Assembly (NCBI GenBank): GCA_035527455.1 | Contig: DATLAN010000297.1 | Location: 1 to 16,024, forward strand | Origin: DATLAN01 sp035527455 | Lineage (GTDB): Bacteria; Planctomycetota; Planctomycetia; Pirellulales; Thermoguttaceae | Reading direction: 5' to 3' | Length of the DNA: 16,024 nucleotides | Shown here: in pieces, positions 1 to 7,965 of the stretch | Numbering within the stretch: position 1 is the stretch's first letter | How the letters are laid out: every line of letters begins with the position of its first letter | Position numbers and translations under genes: made by a program | Notes under the pieces: generated by a model | The model's input: only the letters and a program-made list of their open reading frames with translations | What the model was told of the DNA's origin: nothing | Databases searched by the model: none

Positions 1-125
1 ATGCTCACGACCAGGTCCGGCTTGCCCGGCGGGGCGCCGATCTGCGCCAGCACGATCTCGCGGACGATCTGCTCGACCACGCTTCGATCGATCGGGGGAC
101 TTGGCATCAATCCGGCGGTGCTCAT
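1..125 (-). CDS. pduL: Start of a PduL-like phosphate propanoyltransferase (partial)
   Basis: Only the first 41 codons are present; the gene runs off the left edge. The start ATG at 125 has an AGGA ribosome binding site about 8 nt upstream and lies 30 bp after the DeoR stop, so the two are probably co-transcribed. Residues 12-30 (IDRSVVEQIVREIVLAQIG) can form an amphipathic helix. A Gly/Pro/Lys linker follows, then PDLVVS and the start of an Ile or Met codon. In PduL enzymes a short helix of this kind is an encapsulation peptide that sends the enzyme into a bacterial microcompartment, and the catalytic domain opens with a VVSISARH-like segment. PduL exchanges CoA for phosphate on acyl-CoA. 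The call rests on this N-terminus and on the neighbouring DeoR gene. No catalytic residue is visible, so another encapsulated enzyme is possible. Confidence 0.55.
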   Translation of the reverse strand, partial: MSTAGLMPSPPIDRSVVEQIVREIVLAQIGAPPGKPDLVVS

Positions 126-155
126 GCGGTGGTTCCTGCGGTGTATCCTTTGGTG

Positions 156-929
156 CTATCCGTTCTCGGTCGTCTCTGCGAGCCAGAGGTTGACTCCGGC
201 GGCCGTGATCTTGTCGCGCCAGTCTTCGGCGATGCCGTCATCGACGACCAGGTGGTGGACTTCTGCCAGCGAACACAGGTGAGTGAGGCTTTGGCGTCCG
301 AACTTCGTGCTGTCGGCCACCACGATCACTTCGTCGGCCGCCCGCATCATCGTCCGTTCCGTTTCGACCAACAGCAGGTTGTTGTTGAAGAACCCTTCGT
401 CGTTGATGGCGGCCACGCTGAGGATCGTCTTTCGCACGCGAAGCGTCTGGAGCATCTTGTCGGCGTACGGCCCCTGGGCAACGCCCGTCCGCGGGCAGAT
501 GTTCCCGCCGATCATCACCAGGTCGCTGTTGCTGTCGGAGGCGAACAGGTTGGCCACCGGCAGCGAGGTGGTCACCACGTGAACGGGCCGGCCGACCAGC
601 ATCCGGGCGACCTCGTAGGTGGTGCTCCCGCCGTCGAGCAGGACCGTGTCGGCGTCTTCGATCAGTTCGACGGCCCGCTGGGCGATCGCCTTCTTTTGCC
701 CCCACTCGGCCGGCTGTCTGACGTCGAAGTGCGGCATCTTGGGCGACGTGCCCGTGTAGAGCACCCCGCCGTGGATCCGCCGGGTCGAGCCCTGCTGTTC
801 GAGGAAGTCCAGATCGCGGCGGATGGTCGATTCCGAGACGTCCAGCGCCTCTTTCAGTTCCGGCAGCGACGCGAACCGCCGCGCCCGAACCATCTCCAAG
901 AGCTGATTACGCCGCTGTTCCGCCAGCAT
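156..929 (-). CDS. DeoR-family transcriptional repressor (sugar/microcompartment regulator)
   Basis: This 257-residue protein has the full DeoR-family layout and usual length. An N-terminal winged helix-turn-helix covers about residues 5-58 (ELKEALDVSESTIRRDL is the HTH, RRIHGG the wing). A DeoRC effector domain follows, with the sugar-phosphate-sensing motifs LLDGGSTTYEVARML (97-111), VTTSLPVANL (119-128), GGN (141-143) and ADSTKFG (205-211). DeoR proteins typically repress sugar catabolic operons and release DNA when a phosphorylated sugar binds. The start at 929 has AGGA nine nucleotides upstream. The gene sits just before a PduL-like gene, which matches the regulator found in planctomycete PVM microcompartment clusters, so it probably controls fucose/rhamnose-type degradation. 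The inducer cannot be read from the sequence. Palindromes around its own promoters suggest autoregulation. Confidence 0.9.
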   Translation of the reverse strand: MLAEQRRNQLLEMVRARRFASLPELKEALDVSESTIRRDLDFLEQQGSTRRIHGGVLYTGTSPKMPHFDVRQPAEWGQKKAIAQRAVELIEDADTVLLDGGSTTYEVARMLVGRPVHVVTTSLPVANLFASDSNSDLVMIGGNICPRTGVAQGPYADKMLQTLRVRKTILSVAAINDEGFFNNNLLLVETERTMMRAADEVIVVADSTKFGRQSLTHLCSLAEVHHLVVDDGIAEDWRDKITAAGVNLWLAETTENG

Positions 930-973
930 CGCCGACCATCCTGAAGTTCGAGTGGGGGAGTTACTTTGGATCG

Positions 974-1002
974 ATTATGACCGAAAGCGTGAAAGAAAGC
1001 AA
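974..1002 (-). promoter_or_regulatory. Candidate proximal promoter of the DeoR operon
   Basis: Read on the minus strand there is a -35 TTGCTT (997-1002), a 17-nt spacer and a -10 CATAAT (974-979). The start of transcription would fall near 967, giving a leader of about 38 nt before the DeoR ATG. One arm of an inverted repeat lies in the spacer and the other just upstream of the -35 box, as expected for a repressor site. This is a sequence match only. Confidence 0.45.
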
Positions 1003-1016
1003 TCATGGTCTTTCAC
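989..1016 (-). promoter_or_regulatory. Inverted repeat, candidate DeoR operator
   Basis: GTGAAAGA (989-996) and its exact complement TCTTTCAC (1009-1016) are separated by 12 nt and straddle the -35 box of the proximal promoter. A third TGAAAG copy lies at 1066-1071 beside the -35 of the distal promoter. The recurrence of one half-site at both promoters suggests a regulator-binding motif. That the regulator is the adjacent DeoR protein is inference. Confidence 0.45.
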
Positions 1017-1023
1017 ATTATCT

Positions 1024-1037
1024 TGCACGAACGTGCA
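1024..1037. promoter_or_regulatory. Palindrome TGCACG-AA-CGTGCA, candidate operator
   Basis: Two perfect 6-bp arms flank an AA core. The site lies between the two candidate DeoR promoters, right where transcription from the distal promoter would begin (its -10 is at 1046-1051). This position suits a repressor or roadblock. The half-site differs from the GTGAAAGA repeats, so a second regulator may be involved. Confidence 0.4.
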
Positions 1038-1045
1038 TAACTTCG

Positions 1046-1074
1046 ATCATATCGGTGCTCACATATGAAAGCAA
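1046..1074 (-). promoter_or_regulatory. Candidate distal promoter of the DeoR operon
   Basis: On the minus strand: -35 TTGCTT (1069-1074), 17-nt spacer, -10 TATGAT (1046-1051). The -35 element extends to TTGCTTTC, the same octamer as at the proximal promoter. A near-palindrome, GCTCACATATGAAAGC (1057-1072), covers the spacer and -35. Transcripts from here would have a leader of about 110 nt. Confidence 0.4.
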
Positions 1075-1140
1075 GCGACATAAAATGACATAATACGTTT
1101 ACTGAAAAGCACTTACGCACGCAGGGCGCGATTTTAGGGG

Positions 1141-1168
1141 ATTTAGACAAGAAAGCCGCTTGCGGCTT
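1141..1168 (-). terminator. Hairpin after purN, probable intrinsic terminator
   Basis: AAGCCG and CGGCTT (1153-1168) form a 6-bp stem with a 4-nt loop. On the minus strand it is followed by TCTTGTCTAAAT. It starts 28 bp after the purN stop. The U-tract is interrupted, so termination may be partial. It would separate purN from the DeoR promoter region. Confidence 0.45.
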
Positions 1169-1196
1169 CGCAACCACACTGAGCCGCCCGTACCCG

Positions 1197-1835
1197 CTAC
1201 TTCGAGCTAATCCGCACCTTACGCCCATCGACCACCACCCGACCCTCGGCGATCAACCGGATCGCCTCGGGATACGCCTCGCACTCGGCCTGGAACACCC
1301 GCTTTTGCAGAGAATCGGGCGTGTCGTCGTCGAGCACGGGCACGGCCTTTTGCAGGATCACCGGGCCGCGGTCGTACTGGTTGTCGGCGAAGTGGACCGT
1401 GCAGCCGCTGAGCTTCACGCCGTACTCCAGCACGGCCTCGTGCACGAAATGGCCGTACTTCCCCTCGCCGCAGAAGGCGGGGATCAGCGCCGGGTGGATG
1501 TTGACCACGCGGTTGGTGAAGTCCTCGGGAATCGTCAGCCGCTTGAGGAAGCCGCCCAGCACCACCAGGTCGGCGTTCACCGCCCGGCAGCGATCGAAGA
1601 CAGTCTCGCTGAACGCGTTTTGGGAAGAAAAGGCCTTCCGCTCGATCACCTCGTACAGGATGCCCGCATTGTCGGCGAACTGTTTTCCCGTCGCTTCTGG
1701 ATTGCTGGAGACGACCAGCGGGATCTCCACGCCGAGCCGACCGGCGTCCATGTACTCGATCAAGTTCCGCAGCGTCGTCCCGCTGCCGGAGATCAACACA
1801 ACGATGCGAAACGGGGAAGGGCGGGTGGTGGACAT
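1197..1835 (-). CDS. purN: Phosphoribosylglycinamide formyltransferase (GART, PurN type)
   Basis: This enzyme moves a formyl group from 10-formyltetrahydrofolate to glycinamide ribonucleotide, the third step of purine synthesis, in the cytoplasm. The 212-residue length is normal for PurN. The phosphate-binding loop is ISGSGTTLRNLI (15-26). The catalytic triad is visible as N112 and H114 in VNIHPALIP, and D155 in DNQYDRGPVI, by alignment to E. coli N106/H108/D144. The middle segment KYGHFVHEAVL, with an extra His, is a variation on the usual HxH pattern. The ribosome binding site before the ATG at 1835 is poor (AACAACCCCC), but no better start exists that keeps the N-terminal strand IVVLISGSG intact. 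It lies 166 bp after ileS, with a repeat pair between them, and no other purine gene is nearby except the distant salvage phosphorylase. Confidence 0.93.
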   Translation of the reverse strand: MSTTRPSPFRIVVLISGSGTTLRNLIEYMDAGRLGVEIPLVVSSNPEATGKQFADNAGILYEVIERKAFSSQNAFSETVFDRCRAVNADLVVLGGFLKRLTIPEDFTNRVVNIHPALIPAFCGEGKYGHFVHEAVLEYGVKLSGCTVHFADNQYDRGPVILQKAVPVLDDDTPDSLQKRVFQAECEAYPEAIRLIAEGRVVVDGRKVRISSK

Positions 1836-1878
1836 GGGGGTTGTTTCTTCGTATTGGCGTAACGCAAACGATCGTTCA

Positions 1879-1978
1879 TTTCGCCGTCTAGTTTAGCGGG
1901 CGGGCTTGCCCGCCGTGGAAGTTGACGCCGATTCCCGGTGGCTGCACGGCGGGCAAGCCCGCCCGCTAAACGGCGAAA
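1879..1978. repeat. Pair of inverted REP-like GC palindromes
   Basis: Two perfect 26-bp arms (1892-1917 and 1945-1970) face each other across 27 bp. Each arm contains its own palindrome, GGCGGGC-TT-GCCCGCC. Outer 8-bp arms TTTCGCCG (1879-1886) and CGGCGAAA (1971-1978) extend the symmetry, with a 5-nt bulge on the left. The layout resembles REP/BIME elements: mobile, non-coding palindrome pairs between genes. It lies between ileS and purN and could form a long hairpin in the transcript. No second copy occurs in this window. Confidence 0.85.
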
Positions 1979-2001
1979 CTGTGCCACTCGGCGCAGTAGT
2001 A

Positions 2002-5000
2002 TCAGGGAACTCTGATGACCACTTTGACACACAACGTCAGTTCGTATCCGGCCAACTTCAGTGCGATCGGCTCGACGTCCGGAATGCTCTCAAGTACGAC
2101 TTCAACAGCCAATGTTTCCCCCATGACGTACTCCCGGAATTGATCTACGGCGGCGCGAAGCTCCGTCGAGTCAGTGACGATTCCTACGACGATCCGATCG
2201 GTGTACTGACACCCCATCTCCTTGCGCCGGTCCTGGATCGCGCGAACGACCTCCCGGGCGAGTCCTTCGGCGATCAGCTCTTCGGTCAACTCGGCCGAGA
2301 GCACGACCACGCACGAGCGGCCCTGGGCGGCGGCCCAGCCTTCTTTGGCTTGCAGCCGGACCTGCACGTCGTCGGAGTCGAGCGTCACCGGGCCGTCGGG
2401 CAGCTCGAAAGTCAATCGGCCGCTTGCCTCCAGGTCGGCGAGCAGCTTGCCGCCGTCGGCCGCGGCCAACTGCTTGCGAAGGGCCGGCAGGCGCTTGCCC
2501 AGCCGGGGACCCAGGCGCTTCAAGTCCGGCAACACCGTGTAGCTGATATACTGCTCGGCCTTCCGGGTGAATTCCACCCGCTTGACGTTCAACTCGTCGC
2601 AGATCAGCGCCGCGTGATTCTCCAGCCATGGTCGATGGGTGCTGTCGGAAAGCACGACCTCGACGAGCGAAAGCGGCTGGCGGACCTTCAGTTTCGCCCC
2701 CATCCGGGCGCTGCGTCCCGAGGAAACGATCTCGCGGACCAGGGCCATCCGCCGGGAGAGCGCCTCGTCGACCGCCGACGCGTCGCCCGTGGGATAGTCG
2801 CACAGGTGAACGCTCTCGGCCACGCGATCGCCGAACACCGCCACGGCCAGGTTCTGCCACATCGCTTCGGCCAGAAACGGCACGAACGGGGCGATCAGCT
2901 TCGAGGTGGTCAACAGGCATTCGTAGAGCGTCCAGTGGGCGTCGGTCTTGTCGGCCGATTCTTCTCCGCTCCAGAACCGGTCGCGGCTGCGGCGGACGTA
3001 CCAGTTGCTCAGGGCGTCGATGAAGTCGGTCAGCCGCGAGGCGGCCGCGTAATTGTCGTAGGCGTCCATCCGCTCGGTCACCGCCGCGGCCGCACGATGC
3101 AACTCGCTCAGGACCCAACGGTCCAGCTCGCCGCGCCGTGCCGCGGGGCGGTAGCCTTTGCCCGCGGCCAACACGTCGGAGCCCAATTGGCCCGCCTCGC
3201 CGGGGATTCCCTCGGCCGGGTCGAATCCGTCGATGTTGGCGTAGATCACGAAGAAGCTGTAGCAGTGCCAGAGCGTGAGCAGGAACTCGGGGATGGCCTC
3301 CTTGATCGCCCGTTCGCTGTATTGGATCGACGTCCATGGCGGCTGGTTGGCGAAGAAGTACCAGCGCAGGGCGTCGGCCCCATAGCGGCGGAAGATCTCG
3401 TTCGGCTCGCGGTAGTTCCGCAGACTCTTCGACATCTTGCCGACCCGGTGCGTATACTTGGTGATGCCGGCCGCGTGGGCTTCGTCTTCGCTCAGGAAGA
3501 TCCGCTTGCTCTGGGCGTCTTCCCACCATTCGGCCAGCATCAGCCCGAGCACGATGCAGTTCTGATACGGATGCGGATAATCGACCGCCGGGGTGGTTTC
3601 GTCCTTGGCGGCCTCCTCCCCGTTTTCGCTGAACAACAGCGTGCTGATCGCCAGCAGGCTATAGAACCAGCCGCGTGTCTGATCGAGGGCCTCGCTGATG
3701 AAGTCGGCGGGAAACTGGTCGCGGAACCGCTCGATGGAGCCTTTCCGGTGGGGATATCCCCATTGGGCGAACGGCATCGCGCCGGAGTCGAACCAGCAGT
3801 CGATCACCTCCGACACCCGCCGCATCCGCTTGCCCGGGGCCTGGGGCGAGTCGTACGTGATCGCGTCGATATAGGGCTTGTGGACCTTCAAGTCGTCGGG
3901 CAGTTCGGGTCTCTTCTTCTTGGCGTCCTCCCAGACTTCGGTCCCGGTCACGCCCGGCTTGGAGAGCAGCTCGTCGTAACTGGCGACAGCCTCCATGTAG
4001 CCCGTCTCCTCGCAGACCCAGATCGGCAACGGAGTGCCCCAGTAACGCTCGCGCGACAGGGCCCAATCGACGTTGGTTTCCAGGAAATTGCCGAAGCGGC
4101 CGTCGCGGATGTGGTCGGGCAGCCAGTTGATCCGGCGGTTGTTGGCCAGCATCTTGTCCTTGAAGGCCGTGGTGCGGACGAACCAACTCCGCCGGGGATA
4201 CTGGATCAACGGGTCCTCTTCCGCCCGCCAGCAGAACGGATAGTCGTGCAGGTACTGTTCCCAGTGGAAGAGCACGCCGTCGGCCTTCAGTTGCCGGCAG
4301 ATGTCGCCGTCGGCCTCCTTGACCCAGCGGCCTTGGAACTCGGGCGTTTCTTCGGTGAACGTGCCGTCGGGAGCCACGGAGCAGATCAGCGGCGGGCCTT
4401 CGCCCTCGACGAATCGGGCCTGCTCCTCCAGCAAGACGTCGTAGTCCACCTCGCCGAACGCCGGCGCCTGGTGCACCACGCCAGTGCCCGTGTCGACCGT
4501 TACGAACTCGGCCCGCACCACCCGCCACGCAACATGCTGGCCACCGCCGCTTTTCAATTTCCCCGTGTTTCCACCCTGCTCGTCGTAATAGAACCTAAAC
4601 GGCGGAATGTAGCGCCGCCCGATCAGCTTCTCGCCGGTCAATGTCGACTCGACGGTGAGTTCCTTCTTCGACTTCGACGCGACCTCCTCCACCAACGCCG
4701 AGGCCATCACCAGCTTGCGATCTTCGCCCGCGACCGAAACCACCGAGTACTCCAGGTCGGGCTTTACCGCGGCGAACTGGTTGCTCGGCAGCGTCCAGGG
4801 GGTCGTCGTCCAGACGAGCAGGTCGGTGCCGGTCAGGTCGTTGCCGGGCAGGTCGTTGCTGCCGGGCTGCTCGACCAGCGGGAATCGCACATAGACACTC
4901 GGATCGGCCACTTCGCGATAGCCCTGGCCCACTTCGCCGCTGCTCAGTGCGGTGCCGCCTTGTGCCCACCACCAGACGATCTTGTGCCCCTGGTAGAGCA

Positions 5001-5517
5001 GCCCGCGGTCGAAAAGGTTCTTCAACGCCCACCAGACGCTCTCGACGTAGCTTTGGTGATAGGTCACGTAGGGGTCGTCGAGATGGATCCAAAACCCCAG
5101 CCGTTCGGTTAGTTCTTCCCACTCTTTCGTGTAGCGAAACACGCTCTGAACACATTTTCGGATAAACCGTTCAATGCCGTATTCTTCAATTTCCTTCTTG
5201 CTGTGGATGCCCAGTTCCTTGCAGACCTCGACTTCGACCGGCAGACCGTGGGTATCCCAGCCGGCCTTTCGGTCGCAGCGGTAGCCACGCATAGTCTTAT
5301 AGCGGGGAAACAGGTCCTTGATTGCCCGGGTGAGACAATGCCCCGGATGGGGGAGCCCGTTGGCCGTAGGCGGCCCTTCATAGAAGACAAACGGCGGGGC
5401 GCCGGCCCGGGCCCGAAGCGATTTCTCGTAAATCTCCCGCTCTTTCCAGAGCCGGATGATCGCTTCCTCGAGCTTGGGGAATGAAACGGAGCTTTCAACG
5501 GGGTGGAACATGGGCAT
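2002..5517 (-). CDS. ileS: Isoleucyl-tRNA synthetase, type 2 (eukaryotic-like)
   Basis: This enzyme attaches isoleucine to tRNA-Ile in the cytoplasm. At 1171 residues it is long, as expected for IleRS2. Class I signatures are clear: HPGH at 57-60 within PTANGLPHPGHCLTRAIKD, and KMSKS at 694-698. The CP1 editing domain shows WTTTPWTLPSNQ (236-247) and GTGVVHQAPAFGEVDY (344-359). SRERYWGTPLPIW (488-500) and DCWFDSGAMPFAQ (573-585) complete the core, followed by the anticodon-binding domain. There is no C-terminal Cys-rich zinc finger of the type 1 kind. The GLPHPGH context matches eukaryotic and IleRS2 enzymes, a group known for low mupirocin sensitivity. The start could be M1 or M3 (MPM); an AGG lies 7 nt before M3. 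A tandem micro-repeat lies at 218-232. No T-box is visible upstream. Confidence 0.96.
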   Translation of the reverse strand: MPMFHPVESSVSFPKLEEAIIRLWKEREIYEKSLRARAGAPPFVFYEGPPTANGLPHPGHCLTRAIKDLFPRYKTMRGYRCDRKAGWDTHGLPVEVEVCKELGIHSKKEIEEYGIERFIRKCVQSVFRYTKEWEELTERLGFWIHLDDPYVTYHQSYVESVWWALKNLFDRGLLYQGHKIVWWWAQGGTALSSGEVGQGYREVADPSVYVRFPLVEQPGSNDLPGNDLTGTDLLVWTTTPWTLPSNQFAAVKPDLEYSVVSVAGEDRKLVMASALVEEVASKSKKELTVESTLTGEKLIGRRYIPPFRFYYDEQGGNTGKLKSGGGQHVAWRVVRAEFVTVDTGTGVVHQAPAFGEVDYDVLLEEQARFVEGEGPPLICSVAPDGTFTEETPEFQGRWVKEADGDICRQLKADGVLFHWEQYLHDYPFCWRAEEDPLIQYPRRSWFVRTTAFKDKMLANNRRINWLPDHIRDGRFGNFLETNVDWALSRERYWGTPLPIWVCEETGYMEAVASYDELLSKPGVTGTEVWEDAKKKRPELPDDLKVHKPYIDAITYDSPQAPGKRMRRVSEVIDCWFDSGAMPFAQWGYPHRKGSIERFRDQFPADFISEALDQTRGWFYSLLAISTLLFSENGEEAAKDETTPAVDYPHPYQNCIVLGLMLAEWWEDAQSKRIFLSEDEAHAAGITKYTHRVGKMSKSLRNYREPNEIFRRYGADALRWYFFANQPPWTSIQYSERAIKEAIPEFLLTLWHCYSFFVIYANIDGFDPAEGIPGEAGQLGSDVLAAGKGYRPAARRGELDRWVLSELHRAAAAVTERMDAYDNYAAASRLTDFIDALSNWYVRRSRDRFWSGEESADKTDAHWTLYECLLTTSKLIAPFVPFLAEAMWQNLAVAVFGDRVAESVHLCDYPTGDASAVDEALSRRMALVREIVSSGRSARMGAKLKVRQPLSLVEVVLSDSTHRPWLENHAALICDELNVKRVEFTRKAEQYISYTVLPDLKRLGPRLGKRLPALRKQLAAADGGKLLADLEASGRLTFELPDGPVTLDSDDVQVRLQAKEGWAAAQGRSCVVVLSAELTEELIAEGLAREVVRAIQDRRKEMGCQYTDRIVVGIVTDSTELRAAVDQFREYVMGETLAVEVVLESIPDVEPIALKLAGYELTLCVKVVIRVP
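4819..4866. repeat. Three tandem 15-18-bp units inside ileS
   Basis: Three near-copies follow each other: CAGGTCGGTGCCGGT (4819-4833), CAGGTCGTTGCCGGG (4834-4848) and an 18-bp version with one extra triplet (4849-4866). They encode PGSNDL-PGNDL-TGTDL (residues 218-233). All units keep the reading frame. They fall in a linker just before the WTTTPWT segment at the entry to the editing domain, suggesting recent slippage in a tolerant loop. Confidence 0.75.
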
Positions 5518-5556
5518 ACCTAACGCCGGCTGTACCGACAGGGGGGCAAACTCTTA

Positions 5557-5585
5557 AGTAAAGCACGGGACGGGGTTTTTTTCAA
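5557..5585 (-). promoter_or_regulatory. Candidate ileS promoter
   Basis: On the minus strand there is TTGAAA (5580-5585), a 17-nt spacer and TTTACT (5557-5562, 4 of 6 consensus bases), giving a leader of about 33 nt. The rest of the 274-bp divergent gap (5518-5791) holds a tandem TTGCGACTC duplication near 5594-5612 and no gene. No clear promoter for the plus-strand neighbour was found. Confidence 0.35.
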
Positions 5586-5791
5586 TCCGCCCGTTTGCGA
5601 CTCTTGCGACTCCGCCACGACACGGGCAGCGGATACCGAACCATAGCACGGTAGCCCCGGGAATAATTAGCCACCGCTTATGCCGATAGACACTCACGGA
5701 CGCCTGGAGGTTCCCACGTCCGCTGCGTGCAGGCAAGGGTGCCTCCGGTCGATCCTGACACGCCGGCAGACCGAACAAAGGAGAAAGGCCG

Positions 5792-7030
5792 ATGAAACCC
5801 TGGATCTGTTCTGCGCTTCTGGTGGCAGTCGGGTGCCTGACGGCGTCGATCCGACCGGGCCAGGCAGCCGATCAACCCCCCCAGTTCTTGGAAGGGCTTC
5901 GTGATCGTGGACGCTACGATGAGGCCCTGGAGTACTTGGAGCAGGCCCGGGACAAGCCTTCGGTCCCGGAAGAGTTCAAGCAGATCATCGACTTCGAGAC
6001 GGCGGTGACCTTGATCGACCTTGCGCGGATAGCACCCCAGACTTCGATTCGCGAGGAGCGCCTTGTCGAGGCAGGCAAGCGGCTGCAGCATTTCCTGTCG
6101 GAGTATCCCACCCACGACCTGGCACGAAGCGCTCGCATGAAGCTGGCCGACGTCCTGGTCGAAAGGTCCCGGATCCAACTCCAGCGGGCCGAGTCGGCTG
6201 CCACGAGCCCGGAAGACCGCGCCCGATCAAGGAGCGAGAGCCGAAAGCTGCTCCAACAGGCTCAAGAGGCCCTTGCCGCCGTGGAGAAGATGTGTGTGGA
6301 AAGGCACCAGGAGTTTCCCAAGCTTATCCCAGCCGGGCGCCCCAAGCTGTACGAGCAGCGGCAGCAGGTGCGAGCCGATCTGCTCCAATCACGACTCTCG
6401 CTGGCCACGCTCGATTACGAGATGGCCAAGACTTACGATCCCGGCAGCCCGGAAAGAAACAAGTTTCTGAGTGAAGCGGCGGAAAAATACGGCCTGATGT
6501 ACGAGAAATACAGCATTTACATGGCCGGGTTGTACGCTCACATGTGGCAGGGGCGTTGCTACAAGGAATTGGGCGAACCGGAAAAGGCGCTGGAAATCTT
6601 CGAAGACTTGCTGGTGGAATTGGACAATTCGCCGCCGTTCGCGACGCTCAAGGGCAAGGCATTGATCCTGGCGTTGGAGACCGCCCTGTCGCCCGCGGCA
6701 AAGGATGACCGTCGTGTGATTACGAGGGCTCGAGACTGGCTGGGTTCGGACGATCTGGGGCATCCCCGCAACGCCCACGGTTTGGCGACCCGATATGAAG
6801 TCGGCGTGGGTCTGCTCGAAGCGGCCCGACCGCTGAAGTGGGATGACGCTCGGCGTTCGCAGTACCTCGAGACGGCCGAAGCGTACTTGCGTCACGTGGC
6901 CTCCTATCCCGGAGACTTTCAAGAGAAGGCCGAAGCCCGACTGGCCGAGCTGGGCGTGACCTTGCCGAAGAGCGGTGAGGAGGATGCGACCCGACAGATA
7001 CGCGAACTGCCGCCTATCGGCCGCGACTGA
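5792..7030 (+). CDS. Exported TPR-like protein, function unknown
   Basis: This 412-residue protein begins with a signal peptide (KPWICSALLVAVGCLTASI, then PGQA-A), so it is probably periplasmic. A lipoprotein is less likely because AVGC is a weak lipobox. Helical repeats of TPR type follow: about 31-52 (FLEGLRDRGRYDEALEYLEQ), 85-125, a charged coiled-coil-like stretch at 125-175, and 246-273 (YAHMWQGRCYKELGEPEKALEIF). A degenerate tail ends in RQIRELPPIGRD. The ribosome binding site AAGGAG, 8 nt before the ATG, is excellent. I do not recognise a specific function. From memory, planctomycetes have much longer secreted TPR proteins with a similar N-terminus, so this may be a shortened member. 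It stands alone, divergent from ileS and convergent with the phosphorylase gene, 6 bp from its stop. Confidence 0.8.
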   Translation: MKPWICSALLVAVGCLTASIRPGQAADQPPQFLEGLRDRGRYDEALEYLEQARDKPSVPEEFKQIIDFETAVTLIDLARIAPQTSIREERLVEAGKRLQHFLSEYPTHDLARSARMKLADVLVERSRIQLQRAESAATSPEDRARSRSESRKLLQQAQEALAAVEKMCVERHQEFPKLIPAGRPKLYEQRQQVRADLLQSRLSLATLDYEMAKTYDPGSPERNKFLSEAAEKYGLMYEKYSIYMAGLYAHMWQGRCYKELGEPEKALEIFEDLLVELDNSPPFATLKGKALILALETALSPAAKDDRRVITRARDWLGSDDLGHPRNAHGLATRYEVGVGLLEAARPLKWDDARRSQYLETAEAYLRHVASYPGDFQEKAEARLAELGVTLPKSGEEDATRQIRELPPIGRD

Positions 7031-7036
7031 AGTGCC

Positions 7037-7870
<834 letters not shown>

Positions 7871-7897
7871 GGATATCCTTTTCCGCGCCGGACCGTC

Positions 7898-7938
7898 AAA
7901 AAACCGGCTTGTGGCGCCGGGGACGGTGCCACAAGCCG
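7898..7938 (-). terminator. Strong intrinsic terminator after the acidic-protein gene
   Basis: A 15-bp stem (7905-7919 with 7924-7938, one G-T wobble pair) is closed by a GGGA loop. On the minus strand a run of six T follows (7898-7903). It starts 27 bp after the acidic-protein stop and ends 27 bp before the phosphorylase ATG. It is the clearest terminator in the window and lies within what would otherwise be a two-gene operon. Confidence 0.88.
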
Positions 7939-7965
7939 CGACCGGGCCGGGATGCCGACGCTCAG

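Noticed and set aside
1013..1228. Minus-strand 71-codon frame between purN and the DeoR gene
   Set aside because: It overlaps the purN end, the terminator hairpin and the promoter region, and has no plausible start signal or domain.
1906..5112. Plus-strand open frame of 1068 codons opposite ileS
   Set aside because: It lies opposite a fully supported isoleucyl-tRNA synthetase, has Gly/Arg/Val/Asp-rich shadow composition and no family motifs. Long antisense frames are expected in high-GC DNA.
5518..5791. T-box or other riboswitch upstream of ileS
   Set aside because: The probable leader is only about 33 nt and no T-box sequence is visible.
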